From Moorella mulderi DSM 14980 (GTDB lineage: Bacteria > Bacillota > DSM-521 > Neomoorellales > Neomoorellaceae), in NCBI RefSeq assembly GCF_001594015.1, contig NZ_LTBC01000002.1:62001-126000 (forward strand): a DNA stretch of 64,000 nt, written 5' to 3'. Below are positions 8,567-16,294 of this stretch, in pieces; position 1 is the stretch's first letter, and each line of letters starts with the position of its first letter. The position numbers were made by a program, and so were the translations under genes. The notes beneath the pieces were generated by a model. The model was not told the origin of the DNA. It did not search any database and saw only the letters and a list, made by a program, of their open reading frames with translations.

Positions 8567-9627
8567 TCGTAGTAGCGCAAAATGTGATACTCATTATCGC
8601 GTTGGGCGGGCCGGAAACCAGCCGCCCGGATGCAGCGGAGGATCTCCTCCTGATCAGCGCGGAAGTAAGCCCCTGCCGCCCGGACGACGTTTTCCTCCAG
8701 CATAGTGGAACCGAAATCGTTGGCGCCAAAGAAAAGGGCCGTCTGGGCTATCTTGGTTCCCTGGGTTACCCAGGACACCTGGATATTGGGGAAGTTATCC
8801 AGGTAAATCCGGGAAAGGGCGAGTATCCGCAGGTATTCGCAGGCGCCCACCTCCTCACCGCCCAGGTCGGTATTGCCTGGTTGGAAACTCCAGGGAATAA
8901 AGGCTGTGAAACCACCCGTTTCGTCCTGAAGCTGCCGGATAGCTTCCAGGTGGGCGATCCGCTCGCCAATAGTTTCTCCCAATCCGAAAACCATGGTGGC
9001 TGTTGATTTCATCCCCAGGGCATGGGCTGCGCGCATCACCTCCAGCCAACGGGCCGTTGAAGTCTTTTTAGGGCTAACCCGGTTACGAACACTGTCGACC
9101 AGGATCTCCGCCCCTCCGCCAGGCAAGGAATCGAGGCCCGCCTTCTTCAGCCGCTGCAAAACTTCTGCCACCGGCAGCCCTTCCTTCCGGGCCAGGTCAT
9201 CGATTTCTACGGGGGATAGGGAATGAAGGGTGACCGGATAGCGAGATTTAATCCACGAAAAGAGGTCCTCAAACCAGGCCAGGTCTAGATCGGGATGCAG
9301 GCCCCCCTGCATCAGGATCTGAGTCCCACCTGCAGCCAGGGTCGCCTCTATTTTACGGCCGATTTCCTCCCGGCTGAGGACGTAACCTTCCGGGTGACCG
9401 GGCGGGCGATAGAAGGCGCAGAAACGGCAAGCATTGACGCAGATATTGGTATAGTTGATATTCCGGTCCACGACAAAGGTGACCGTCCCCTCGGGGTGCA
9501 GCTTCTGGCGAACCCGGTTGGCCAGGTAACCAAGTTCCAGCAAGCCGGCCTCTTGATAAAGGCGCCCCGCTTCATGAGAACTCAAACGCTCACCGTCAAG
9601 CACTTTGCAAGCGATAGTTTCCTTCAT
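8557..9627 (-). CDS. mqnC: Cyclic dehypoxanthinylfutalosine synthase (radical SAM)
   Basis: A 356-aa radical SAM enzyme of the futalosine route to menaquinone. It carries NYTNICVNACRFCAFYR, with the CxxxCxxC cluster motif at about residues 63-70, as well as MQGGLHP and GLDSLPGGGAEIL, which are shared by MqnC and MqnE; the spacing and the DRNINYTN entry point to MqnC. It cyclises dehypoxanthine futalosine. ATG at 9627 follows GGGGAGGAG. It overlaps the end of mqnA by about 30 bases, so translation is probably coupled. The enzyme releases 5'-deoxyadenosine, which may matter for the MTAP gene in the operon. Confidence 0.93.
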   Translation of the reverse strand: MKETIACKVLDGERLSSHEAGRLYQEAGLLELGYLANRVRQKLHPEGTVTFVVDRNINYTNICVNACRFCAFYRPPGHPEGYVLSREEIGRKIEATLAAGGTQILMQGGLHPDLDLAWFEDLFSWIKSRYPVTLHSLSPVEIDDLARKEGLPVAEVLQRLKKAGLDSLPGGGAEILVDSVRNRVSPKKTSTARWLEVMRAAHALGMKSTATMVFGLGETIGERIAHLEAIRQLQDETGGFTAFIPWSFQPGNTDLGGEEVGACEYLRILALSRIYLDNFPNIQVSWVTQGTKIAQTALFFGANDFGSTMLEENVVRAAGAYFRADQEEILRCIRAAGFRPAQRDNEYHILRYYEAV

Positions 9628-10456
9628 CTTCTCCTCCCCAGATTTCCAGAGCTACCGGATGTAGTAGTAAGCCCTCAGCATGGGCCAGGCGGTAGAAGGT
9701 TAAAAGGCCTTCCAGGTGCGGCCAATCCAGGTCATAGTTTAACAGGGTAAAATAATCCTCGATGAATTCCGGTTCCACCCCCAGCATCTGGGCTCCTACT
9801 GCCGCCAGGGTCCCCGGGTGCCTTTTTCCCCAGGCCCGGGCTGCCTGTAAAGCCTGCCAGATACCGGCCAGTTCCTCCGGGTACGCAGCCGCAAAGTCCC
9901 TCCTGGCGACCCAGAGGGCAAAGACCATTGGCTTGCCGGTTAATTGGCGCCACTCTTCCCCCAGGTCATAAACAAAGGGGTAGCGACCTGCCCGGACAAC
10001 CTGCAGGGCTTCATCCCCGATAGCAAGCAATGCTTCCGGCTGGCCCCAATCCGGGGGTGTGCCGGCCGGGCGAATAAATAGGTCTGGCGCAACGTGATAA
10101 AACCGTTGCAGGAGGATACGCAATAAAACTACGCTGGTAGCCGAATAAGGTGTAAGGGAAAGGGGCCGGCCCCCGAGTTCCGCCACCGGTACCCGGCTCA
10201 CCAGGACCACGCTGCCAACCTTGCCGTAGCAGGAGATAGATAATCCCGGTAGAACCAGGGCTTCTTCCGCAAACTTCCCGTAAGCCAGGGAAGAGACGGC
10301 CGTGACCTCCAGTTCCCCTTGCCGGAAGGCCTTATTTAAAACCGCCGGGTGGTCAGCAATTATTTTGGCCGGTACTTTTACCTGCCCTGTCTCCAGAGCG
10401 TAAAAAAGTGGGAGGCAGTTCAGGTAACTCACCCGGCCCAGCCGTGGCCATTCCAT
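9596..10456 (-). CDS. mqnA: Chorismate dehydratase MqnA
   Basis: A 286-aa protein of the MqnA/MqnD periplasmic-binding-like fold. The start MEWPRLGRVSYLNCLPLFY includes the N-terminal GRVSYLN motif of MqnA, and LSLTPYSATSVVLLRILL and LAIGDEAL are further family motifs. MqnA converts chorismate to 3-enolpyruvyl-benzoate, the first step of the futalosine pathway. The open frame extends to 10624, but AAAGGGGG lies at the right distance from the ATG at 10456 and the family starts here. No MqnD gene is present in the window, so the last cyclisation-cleavage step must be encoded elsewhere. Confidence 0.9.
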   Translation of the reverse strand: MEWPRLGRVSYLNCLPLFYALETGQVKVPAKIIADHPAVLNKAFRQGELEVTAVSSLAYGKFAEEALVLPGLSISCYGKVGSVVLVSRVPVAELGGRPLSLTPYSATSVVLLRILLQRFYHVAPDLFIRPAGTPPDWGQPEALLAIGDEALQVVRAGRYPFVYDLGEEWRQLTGKPMVFALWVARRDFAAAYPEELAGIWQALQAARAWGKRHPGTLAAVGAQMLGVEPEFIEDYFTLLNYDLDWPHLEGLLTFYRLAHAEGLLLHPVALEIWGGEDEGNYRLQSA

Positions 10457-10469
10457 GTCCATCCCCCTT

Positions 10470-11588
10470 TCAGGCATAGCGCCTGATTTCCCTGTACAGA
10501 GTATCCCGTTCCACCGGTATCCTACCGGCGGCCCGGATGCTGCGCAAAAAGCTTTCGGCAGGCTGGTACTGGGGCGTAGCGGCTCCCGCGTCATGAAAAA
10601 TACGTTCTTCCCGTACGGTACCATCCAGGTCGTTGACCCCGAAATGCAAGGCCACCTGGGCTAATTTCGGTCCCATCATGATCCAGAAGGCCTTGATGTG
10701 ACGGAAGTTGTCCAGGAGCAGGCGGCTGATGGCCAGCATCTTCAGGTCGTCCACCCCGGTGGTTCCCGGCAGGTTGCTAAAGGCCGTGTTGGCCGGGTGA
10801 AAGGCCAGGGGTATAAAGGCCAGGAAGCCCCCCGTCCGGTCCTGGAGTTCCCGGAGGGCCAGGAGGTGGTCCACCCGGTCGGCTACTGTCTCCAGGTGGC
10901 CATAGAGCATGGTAGCGTTGGTGGGTATACCCAGGCGGTGGGCGGTTTCGTGGACCATGAGCCAGCGCTGGCCGTCAATCTTTCTGGCACAAAGGCGCCG
11001 GCGTACCTCCGGGGCAAAGATCTCGGCACCGCCGCCGGGTAGGGAATCCAGGCCCGCCTGCCGGAGCTCCTGGAGTACGTCGGCTACAGGCCGGCCGGCC
11101 TGGGTCGCTATAAAGTCAATTTCTACGGCATCAAAGGCCTGGATGCAGGCCCGGGGCGCTACCCGGCGCACCGTACGGATCAGGTCCAGGTAGTATTCAT
11201 AAGGCAGTTCCGGATTCAAACCTCCGACAATGTGAATCTCGGTGACCCCTGCGGCAGCCGCCGCCCTGGCCTTTGCCTCGACTTCAGCCAGGGTAAGGGT
11301 GTAAGCCTCCGGACTACCTGCCTCCCTCCCAAAAGCACATAAATCACAGAGATTTTGACAAACATTAGTATGATTAATGTGGGCATTATTAATAAAGTAA
11401 ACGTCATCCCCGCACGCCCGCCGTCGAGCCAGGTCGGCGAGGAACCCAATGCCCAGGAGGTCCTGGCTCTCGAACAGGCGAATACCGTCTTCCCGGCTCA
11501 GCCTTTCCCCGGCATACACCTTGGCAGCTATGGCCGCCAATTCTCCCCGGGAGAGTTCCGAACGTATTTGGTCAATAATGGCTGACAA
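10470..11588 (-). CDS. mqnE: Aminofutalosine synthase MqnE (radical SAM)
   Basis: A 372-aa radical SAM protein. The cluster motif is in HTNVCQNLCDLCAFGRE (CxxxCxxC at about residues 77-84); HIVGGLNPELP and GLDSLPGGGAEIF follow. It joins the 5'-deoxyadenosyl radical of SAM to the MqnA product, giving 6-amino-6-deoxyfutalosine. The conserved INNAHINHTN stretch before the cysteines separates it from MqnC. ATG at 11588 is only a few bases from the stop of the upstream MTAP gene, so the two are co-transcribed. Confidence 0.93.
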   Translation of the reverse strand: MSAIIDQIRSELSRGELAAIAAKVYAGERLSREDGIRLFESQDLLGIGFLADLARRRACGDDVYFINNAHINHTNVCQNLCDLCAFGREAGSPEAYTLTLAEVEAKARAAAAAGVTEIHIVGGLNPELPYEYYLDLIRTVRRVAPRACIQAFDAVEIDFIATQAGRPVADVLQELRQAGLDSLPGGGAEIFAPEVRRRLCARKIDGQRWLMVHETAHRLGIPTNATMLYGHLETVADRVDHLLALRELQDRTGGFLAFIPLAFHPANTAFSNLPGTTGVDDLKMLAISRLLLDNFRHIKAFWIMMGPKLAQVALHFGVNDLDGTVREERIFHDAGAATPQYQPAESFLRSIRAAGRIPVERDTLYREIRRYA

Positions 11589-11594
11589 GACCTG

Positions 11595-12464
11595 TCAACT
11601 CCCTTCTATGCGGGGTTTATAATACTTACCGATATTTTCCGGGCGCAAAAGGGTGGGTTTACGCAGCGTAGCGCAACCACAGTCCTCATCAAAACTCACT
11701 CGTCCCAGGGCCTTCAGGACAATGCGGCCGAAAGCCGGGGCATCCTCAAAAAAGATCTCTTTTAACTCCCTGTGTTCCCAGGGTTTCACCACACCTTCCC
11801 CGTAATTTACTACCAGGTAGATGCCGGCATAACAGGCCCCCATTTCCCTCGCCAGGTAGACCTCGGGGCAGAGGGTCTGGCCTACGACATCCGCCCCCCA
11901 TTGCCGAAACATGTTTACTTCGGCTACGCTCTCAAAGTGGCGCCCATCTGTCACCAGGTAAACGCCGCGGTCAAAGACCCGCCCCAGGGGGGTCTCTCTA
12001 GCCGTTTCTACCAAAGTCTTGTGTAGAGAAGGGCAAATAGGCTGGCGCATTATTGACAAGTAGCCCTCCTGGAGCCCAACATCCCGGCGCATGGAAAAAT
12101 CAATATAATCGGTAACCACTACAATGTCCCGGGGATCCAGGAGGTGATTTACGCTCCCCACACCGCCCTCAGCAATGATCTTCCGGACTTTAGCCTGCAT
12201 AAAGGCATGGAACAGGCGCTGCGAACTCTCGCCCCAGGAGACTCCGGGAATCCGTCCATGCATCTTGGCCGCCAGCACCCGGCGCGGTGGGTCACCAGTG
12301 CGAAAAAGGATTAAGGGAGCACTGGGACCCCAGGGGGTAGCAAAAACCACATCCCGGGCCAGTACCTCTGTTCCAGGATCCTTTAAAGCTTCAGGAAAAT
12401 CCAGGCTAAAGGTGCCCGAGCCACCGATAAAGCCAATATCCGCCTGCACCCTTTCTTCAATCAT
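11595..12464 (-). CDS. MTAP-family nucleoside phosphorylase in the menaquinone operon
   Basis: A 289-aa purine nucleoside phosphorylase of the methylthioadenosine phosphorylase family. Recognisable motifs are IGGSGTFSLD near the start, GGVGSVNHLLDPRD (about residue 100), TDGRHFES and GADVVGQTLCPEVYLARE, the last matching the MTAP signature. In the futalosine route a nucleosidase (MqnB) or MTAN-type enzyme normally removes the base. Here MTAP occupies that slot, or it clears 5'-deoxyadenosine formed by the radical SAM enzymes. It sits between tetR and mqnE with minimal spacing. Family is clear; the physiological substrate is open. Confidence 0.88.
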   Translation of the reverse strand: MIEERVQADIGFIGGSGTFSLDFPEALKDPGTEVLARDVVFATPWGPSAPLILFRTGDPPRRVLAAKMHGRIPGVSWGESSQRLFHAFMQAKVRKIIAEGGVGSVNHLLDPRDIVVVTDYIDFSMRRDVGLQEGYLSIMRQPICPSLHKTLVETARETPLGRVFDRGVYLVTDGRHFESVAEVNMFRQWGADVVGQTLCPEVYLAREMGACYAGIYLVVNYGEGVVKPWEHRELKEIFFEDAPAFGRIVLKALGRVSFDEDCGCATLRKPTLLRPENIGKYYKPRIEGS

Positions 12465-13089
12465 TTCCTAAGTCTCCTTCCAGGCGATAACCCAGACCGC
12501 GCAAGTTATAGGCTACCAGCTCTTTCCCCGCCGCCGTTAAATCAGCCGGAATACCATCTTTCAGCCAGCTAATGACCACCTGGTAAAAGGTACCTACAAA
12601 AGCTAAAGCTGCGACATGGGCATCCTGGGGTGGTAGCTCCTTCCTCTGGATACCCTCTAGCACGTCTTCCTCTACAAGCTTGGTTAGACGGCGTAACAAG
12701 TCGTAGAGTTGTTCTGCCACCGCCGGGTGGCCCGCCGGCGATTGGACCAGCATTACCCGGGCCAGGTCACGGTTCTCCTGTAAGACCGCCAGGGCTGCCT
12801 CCATAGAGACCTGGAGTTTTTGGCGTCCACCAGTGGCGTTTTTGCGGGCCCGGGCAATACGTTCCAGGACCATCTCGTAGGCTTCGTTGACCAGGGCGGT
12901 AAAAAGGGCTTCCTTATTGCGCAGGTATAAGTAAATCGTGCCGATGCCCACCCCCGCCCGGCGAGCGATATCTTTAACCGAAGTACCATAAAACCCGTTG
13001 CGGGCAAATTCTTCCCTTGCCGCCTGCATAATGGCCTGCAGGCGAGCCTCTATCTTTTGATCTACCTTTTTCGTCCGCCGGTAAACCAA
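12457..13089 (-). CDS. TetR-family transcriptional regulator, first gene of the mqn operon
   Basis: A TetR regulator of about 210 aa. The N-terminal helix-turn-helix reads IMQAAREEFARNGFYGTSV and IARRAGVGIGTIYLYLRNKE; the rest is an all-helical ligand domain without a recognisable ligand. The frame is open to 13173, but the TTG at 13089 follows GGGGGGAAGG and begins LVYRRTKKVDQ just ahead of the domain. It overlaps the MTAP gene by eight bases, so it heads the tetR-MTAP-mqnE-mqnA-mqnC operon and likely controls it. Two tandem short palindromes lie upstream and may be its operator. Confidence 0.85.
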   Translation of the reverse strand: MVYRRTKKVDQKIEARLQAIMQAAREEFARNGFYGTSVKDIARRAGVGIGTIYLYLRNKEALFTALVNEAYEMVLERIARARKNATGGRQKLQVSMEAALAVLQENRDLARVMLVQSPAGHPAVAEQLYDLLRRLTKLVEEDVLEGIQRKELPPQDAHVAALAFVGTFYQVVISWLKDGIPADLTAAGKELVAYNLRGLGYRLEGDLGND

Positions 13090-13174
13090 AAGCCCTTCCC
13101 CCCAATTTTCAAGCAATGAACAGGCATTCAACTCTTCAATTGCAATTCTAGAACATTCCGGGGAGGACGTCAAT

Positions 13175-13197
13175 CTTAAATTAAGCTTAAATTAAGG
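13175..13197. promoter_or_regulatory. Tandem 11-bp palindromic repeats, candidate TetR operator
   Basis: The sequence CTTAAATTAAG occurs twice head-to-tail with no gap. Each copy is a near-perfect palindrome around a central A. The pair lies between the divergent tetR and flp genes, closest to tetR, which is where an autoregulatory TetR operator would be expected. Function is inferred from position and symmetry only. Confidence 0.5.
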
Positions 13198-13207
13198 CGT
13201 AAAAATT

Positions 13208-13296
13208 AGGACCAGTCCTGAAATGATATAGGACTAAAGTCATAGCTTAAAATGAGACCGAAGTCCGATGGAACTCCTTTGCTAAATTGCTAAAAT
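13208..13296 (+). promoter_or_regulatory. Three DosR/NarL-like palindromes and a predicted flp promoter
   Basis: Three GAC..GTC palindromes are present: AGGACCAGTCCT (13208-13219), GGACTAAAGTC (13231-13241) and GACCGAAGTCC (13256-13266). Their centres are 23 and 24 bases apart. The second and third resemble the GGGACTWWAGTCCC core of the Mycobacterium DosR box, a NarL-family site. A possible -10, TAAAAT, lies at 13291-13296 with only a poor -35, so the third site would be centred near -42, as for an activator. Binding protein unknown. Confidence 0.6.
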
Positions 13297-13326
13297 TAAA
13301 TTAACAATTACAAAGGAGGCGGGATA

Positions 13327-13509
13327 ATGCAATTACTTAAGAGGCTTGTTCATGAGGAGAACGGGCAGGGAATGGCTGAATACGGTTTAATCATCGCTCT
13401 AGTGGCAATTGTTCTAATTGGTGCTTTGGGACTTTTAAGCGACGGTATTGGAAAAGTGTTCGAGAAAATCGGCGGTACGCTCTCTGATGAAGCAACTAGC
13501 ACACAATAA
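13327..13509 (+). CDS. flp: Flp-type (type IVb) pilin
   Basis: A 60-aa pilin subunit. The leader ends at NG, cleavage is expected before QGMAEYGL so that Glu is at +5 and Tyr at +6, and the following hydrophobic helix (IIALVAIVLIGALGLL) is the assembly domain. This is the standard Flp/Fap layout. ATG at 13327 has AAAGGAGG upstream. It is the first and, because a strong terminator follows, probably the most highly transcribed gene of the Tad locus. The adjacent tadV gene encodes the matching prepilin peptidase. Confidence 0.95.
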   Translation: MQLLKRLVHEENGQGMAEYGLIIALVAIVLIGALGLLSDGIGKVFEKIGGTLSDEATSTQ

Positions 13510-13522
13510 CTCCCAGGCGGGC

Positions 13523-13564
13523 CGGCCCTACTTGAGTTCAAGTTCTTAAGTAGGGCCGAATTTT
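13523..13564 (+). terminator. Strong hairpin terminator/attenuator after flp
   Basis: CGGCCCTACTT and AAGTAGGGCCG form an 11-bp perfect stem with a 14-base loop, followed by AATTTT. It would stop most transcripts after flp and allow limited read-through into the assembly genes, giving much more pilin than machinery. Confidence 0.85.
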
Positions 13565-13587
13565 AAAAGGTTAATTGCAACAAAGGG

Positions 13588-14109
13588 TTGATACCGGTGC
13601 TAAAAGACGCGGTGCTGCTTATTCTCCTGCTTACCTGCGCCTATACGGATTTGAGCAAGCGCCTGATTTATAATCGGGTACTGCTACCGGCTATTATATT
13701 TGGCTTCCTTTATGCCTGGCTGACCAACGGCATTGGCGGCGTCGGGCAGAGTTTAGCAGGTATGATTTTAGGCTTCTTGCTATTATTGTTGCCCTTTTAT
13801 TTTGGTGGACTGGGGGCCGGCGATGTCAAGATGCTGGCGGTTATCGGTGCCCTGCAAGGCCCGCATTTTACCTGGCGTGCCTTTTTACTCAGCGCCCTGG
13901 TGGGCGGCGGCTGGGCCGTTGTATACCTGGCCCGCCAGGGGAGGTTTTTAATTACACTTAATACCCTGTTGATAAATGCTTATTTTTTATTGCGGGGTCT
14001 ACCCGTAACATGGCCAAGTTTTAACCTTAATCAGACTAGCCCTGAGGAGACGCTTCCGTATGGCGCGGTTCTAGCACTCGGCACTTTATTAACTTACTTG
14101 AGCGGGTGA
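13588..14109 (+). CDS. tadV: Prepilin peptidase TadV/CpaA
   Basis: A 173-aa aspartic membrane protease of the A24 family. The two catalytic aspartates are visible in CAYTDLSKRLIYN (about residue 21) and in the GLGAGDVKML motif (GxGD type, about residue 77). It has several hydrophobic segments and lacks the cysteine-bearing methylase domain of PilD, as is usual in TadV/CpaA proteins. It processes the Flp pilin and possibly the TadE/G pseudopilins. The TTG at 13588 or a GTG three codons later is the start. Confidence 0.9.
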   Translation: MIPVLKDAVLLILLLTCAYTDLSKRLIYNRVLLPAIIFGFLYAWLTNGIGGVGQSLAGMILGFLLLLLPFYFGGLGAGDVKMLAVIGALQGPHFTWRAFLLSALVGGGWAVVYLARQGRFLITLNTLLINAYFLLRGLPVTWPSFNLNQTSPEETLPYGAVLALGTLLTYLSG

Positions 14110-14513
14110 AAAAGTTGCGGCGGCAAAAACTTCTTGACGGCCGGCGCGGGCAAGCATTGGTGGAGTTAGCTTTAGTCCTACCGCTGTTACTCCTCCTCAT
14201 AATGGGCAGTTTGGAAATGGGCCGGATTTTACACAGCTATTTGGTTCTAACCAGCGCCACTAGAGAAGGAGCCCGGATAGGGATCGTGGGCGCGAGCGAT
14301 GACGAAATTCGGGACCGGGTAAAGGAAGTGGCTTTTACCCTTAACCTTACCGACGGCGATATTACCATTGTTCCAGAACAAGGACTGCGTAACCCCGGAA
14401 CTGCGCTTAAAGTGAAGGTGACTTACGGCGTAGAATTAGTTACACCGGTCCTCAATAGTTTACTACCCAACCCCTTTCCCTTAACCGCCGAAATTAACAT
14501 GCGAGTGGAATAG
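14106..14513 (+). CDS. tadE: TadE-like pseudopilin
   Basis: A 135-aa TadE family protein. The N-terminus RRGQALVELALVLPLLLLLIMG has the TadE pattern of a short basic leader, Gly before the cleavage site, Glu at +5 and a hydrophobic helix; SATREGARIG follows. TadE proteins are minor pilins of the Tad system. The GTG start at 14106 overlaps the tadV stop, so the genes are translationally coupled. Confidence 0.9.
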   Translation: MKKLRRQKLLDGRRGQALVELALVLPLLLLLIMGSLEMGRILHSYLVLTSATREGARIGIVGASDDEIRDRVKEVAFTLNLTDGDITIVPEQGLRNPGTALKVKVTYGVELVTPVLNSLLPNPFPLTAEINMRVE

Positions 14514-14519
14514 GGTGCC

Positions 14520-15461
14520 ATGGTAAGCGGATCAAAGTTTAGCAAATTGTTACGGGAGGAAAAGGGCTTTGCGGCAGTCTTTGTGGCCTTAAATATGGTG
14601 GCCATGTTATCTTTTGCTGCCTTAGTTATTGATCTGGGTCTTCTGGCTTTAAACCGTCACCTGTTAATTAATGCCGTTGATGCTGCAGCCCTGGCCGGGG
14701 CCAGGGAGCTGCCTGGCAATCCTGATTTGGCCAGGAATACAGCTATTGACTACGCCCTTATGAATGGAGCCACCGAAACAGTTGAGGCGGAAGTTTCGGC
14801 AGATGGAAACTTCCTTACCGTAACGGCAAGTAAAGAAGTAAATTATTTTTTGGCCCGGTTAATGGGCTTCGAGCGCGGTGAGGTTAGAGCCAGAGGGGTG
14901 GCGATGGTAGCCGGAATTAAGGCGGTAAGGGGTGCAGCGCCGCTGGCGGTTCCAGCTCAAGATTTCCAGTTTGGGAGCAAGTATATTCTCAAGCAAGGTG
15001 CCGGCCAGGATTCCCCCCTCGGTCCGGGTAACTACTCAGCCCTGTCCTTAGGCGGGAGCGGCGCCAGCAATTACGAGGACAATTTAAAATACGGCTATGA
15101 AGGCAGGTTGGCGGTGGGCGACGTTGTTAATACCGAGACCGGCAATATGTCCAACCCAACCAAGAGGGCCATTGATTACCGTATTGATCTCTGCCGGCAT
15201 TCGCCTCCCTGTACACCAGAACATTTTGCTCCCGGTTGCTCCCGCATCCTGATTTTACCGGTTTATGAACCCAATTTGGTCCAAGACGGCCAGATCAAGT
15301 CGATAATTATTGCCGGTTTTGCCGCTTTTTTAGTGGAACAGGTTCGCGGGGAGGGCAATGAAAACTTTATTGAAGGTTATTTTATTCGCACCGTTGTAGC
15401 GGGCGAAGCGGATCCAGGCCAGCGAAACTACGGCTTGCAGGGCGTTAAACTGGTGCAATAG
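14520..15461 (+). CDS. TadG-like pilus assembly protein
   Basis: A 313-aa protein with an N-terminal TadE/TadG-like membrane segment (EKGFAAVFVALNMVAMLSF) and the motif NAVDAAALAGARELPG, typical of putative Flp pilus-assembly TadE/G-like proteins. The large remainder is extracytoplasmic and includes two cysteine-bearing stretches around LCRHSPPCTPEHFAPGC. It lies six bases after tadE. It probably anchors or tips the pilus at the cell surface; that role is inferred from the family. Confidence 0.85.
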   Translation: MVSGSKFSKLLREEKGFAAVFVALNMVAMLSFAALVIDLGLLALNRHLLINAVDAAALAGARELPGNPDLARNTAIDYALMNGATETVEAEVSADGNFLTVTASKEVNYFLARLMGFERGEVRARGVAMVAGIKAVRGAAPLAVPAQDFQFGSKYILKQGAGQDSPLGPGNYSALSLGGSGASNYEDNLKYGYEGRLAVGDVVNTETGNMSNPTKRAIDYRIDLCRHSPPCTPEHFAPGCSRILILPVYEPNLVQDGQIKSIIIAGFAAFLVEQVRGEGNENFIEGYFIRTVVAGEADPGQRNYGLQGVKLVQ

Positions 15462-15477
15462 CTAAAGAGGTGTGCCC

Positions 15478-16206
15478 ATGCGCAACAAATTGCTTTTGGT
15501 CTTATCATTAGTGACGGCCTTGGTGGCAGCTGCTTTGGTTTACTATTATCTGGATAACTTAAAAAAGACTTATCAGCAAAAGGGAGATTTTATCCAGGTG
15601 GTGGTGGCGCGGGTGCGGATTCCGGCCAAGACGCAAATCACCTCCCAGATGATCGAAGTCAAAGAACTGCCGGCCCAATATATCAGTGCCAAGGCCATTA
15701 CGGAACCCAGGGAAGCCCTGGACAAGACAGTTAAGTCGGAAATCCTACCTGGGGAGATACTGCGCCTTGAAAAACTGGCCAGCGGCAAAGATGCTGCCGA
15801 CGGTCTAGCTTTTCTTATAAGCCCCGGGAAGAGGGCTATAACGGTGGCCGTAAATGATGTTTCCGGTTTGGCCGGCTTGTTGCGCCCCGGGGATCGGGTC
15901 GATGTCCTGGGGACCTTTGATTTGCCGGCGGCAGCCGGTCAGGAGAAAGCCAGCCTTACCTCCTTACTGGTCCAAAACGTAGAAGTGCTCTCCGTAGATC
16001 AGACCCTGGCCGCTCCTGGCCAGCCGGTTGGTGACGGAAAAAAGCAAATTGGTTACCGCAATGTGACGCTAATGGTGACTCCTGAGCAAGCACAACCTAT
16101 AGTTCTCTGCTCGGAAAAAGGCAGCATTAGACTGCTCTTAAGGGCACCTGCTGACCAGGACATTATTTCCCTACCTTCAATAAAAATGCCGCAGTTAGTA
16201 CGTTAA
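15478..16206 (+). CDS. cpaB: Flp pilus assembly protein CpaB/RcpC
   Basis: A protein of about 242 aa with one N-terminal membrane helix (LLLVLSLVTALVAAALVYYYL) and an SAF domain (VVARVRIPAKTQITSQMIEVKELP), then ILPGEILRLEKL and a C-terminal RcpC-like domain (GKRAITVAVNDVSGLAGLLRPGDRVDVLGTF is split by me only for length). This is the CpaB pattern. ATG at 15478 is preferred over the GTG at 15472 because AAAGAGG is seven bases upstream. In Gram-negatives CpaB works with the CpaC secretin; here there is no secretin gene, as expected for a one-membrane cell. Confidence 0.9.
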   Translation: MRNKLLLVLSLVTALVAAALVYYYLDNLKKTYQQKGDFIQVVVARVRIPAKTQITSQMIEVKELPAQYISAKAITEPREALDKTVKSEILPGEILRLEKLASGKDAADGLAFLISPGKRAITVAVNDVSGLAGLLRPGDRVDVLGTFDLPAAAGQEKASLTSLLVQNVEVLSVDQTLAAPGQPVGDGKKQIGYRNVTLMVTPEQAQPIVLCSEKGSIRLLLRAPADQDIISLPSIKMPQLVR

Positions 16207-16294
16207 GGCCCGTCAACTAAATCTATTACCAAATGGCTGCTGCGGCTAACAGTAGTCTCAGATAATAGGGATGGAAGTTTGCGGAGGGGTTTAT

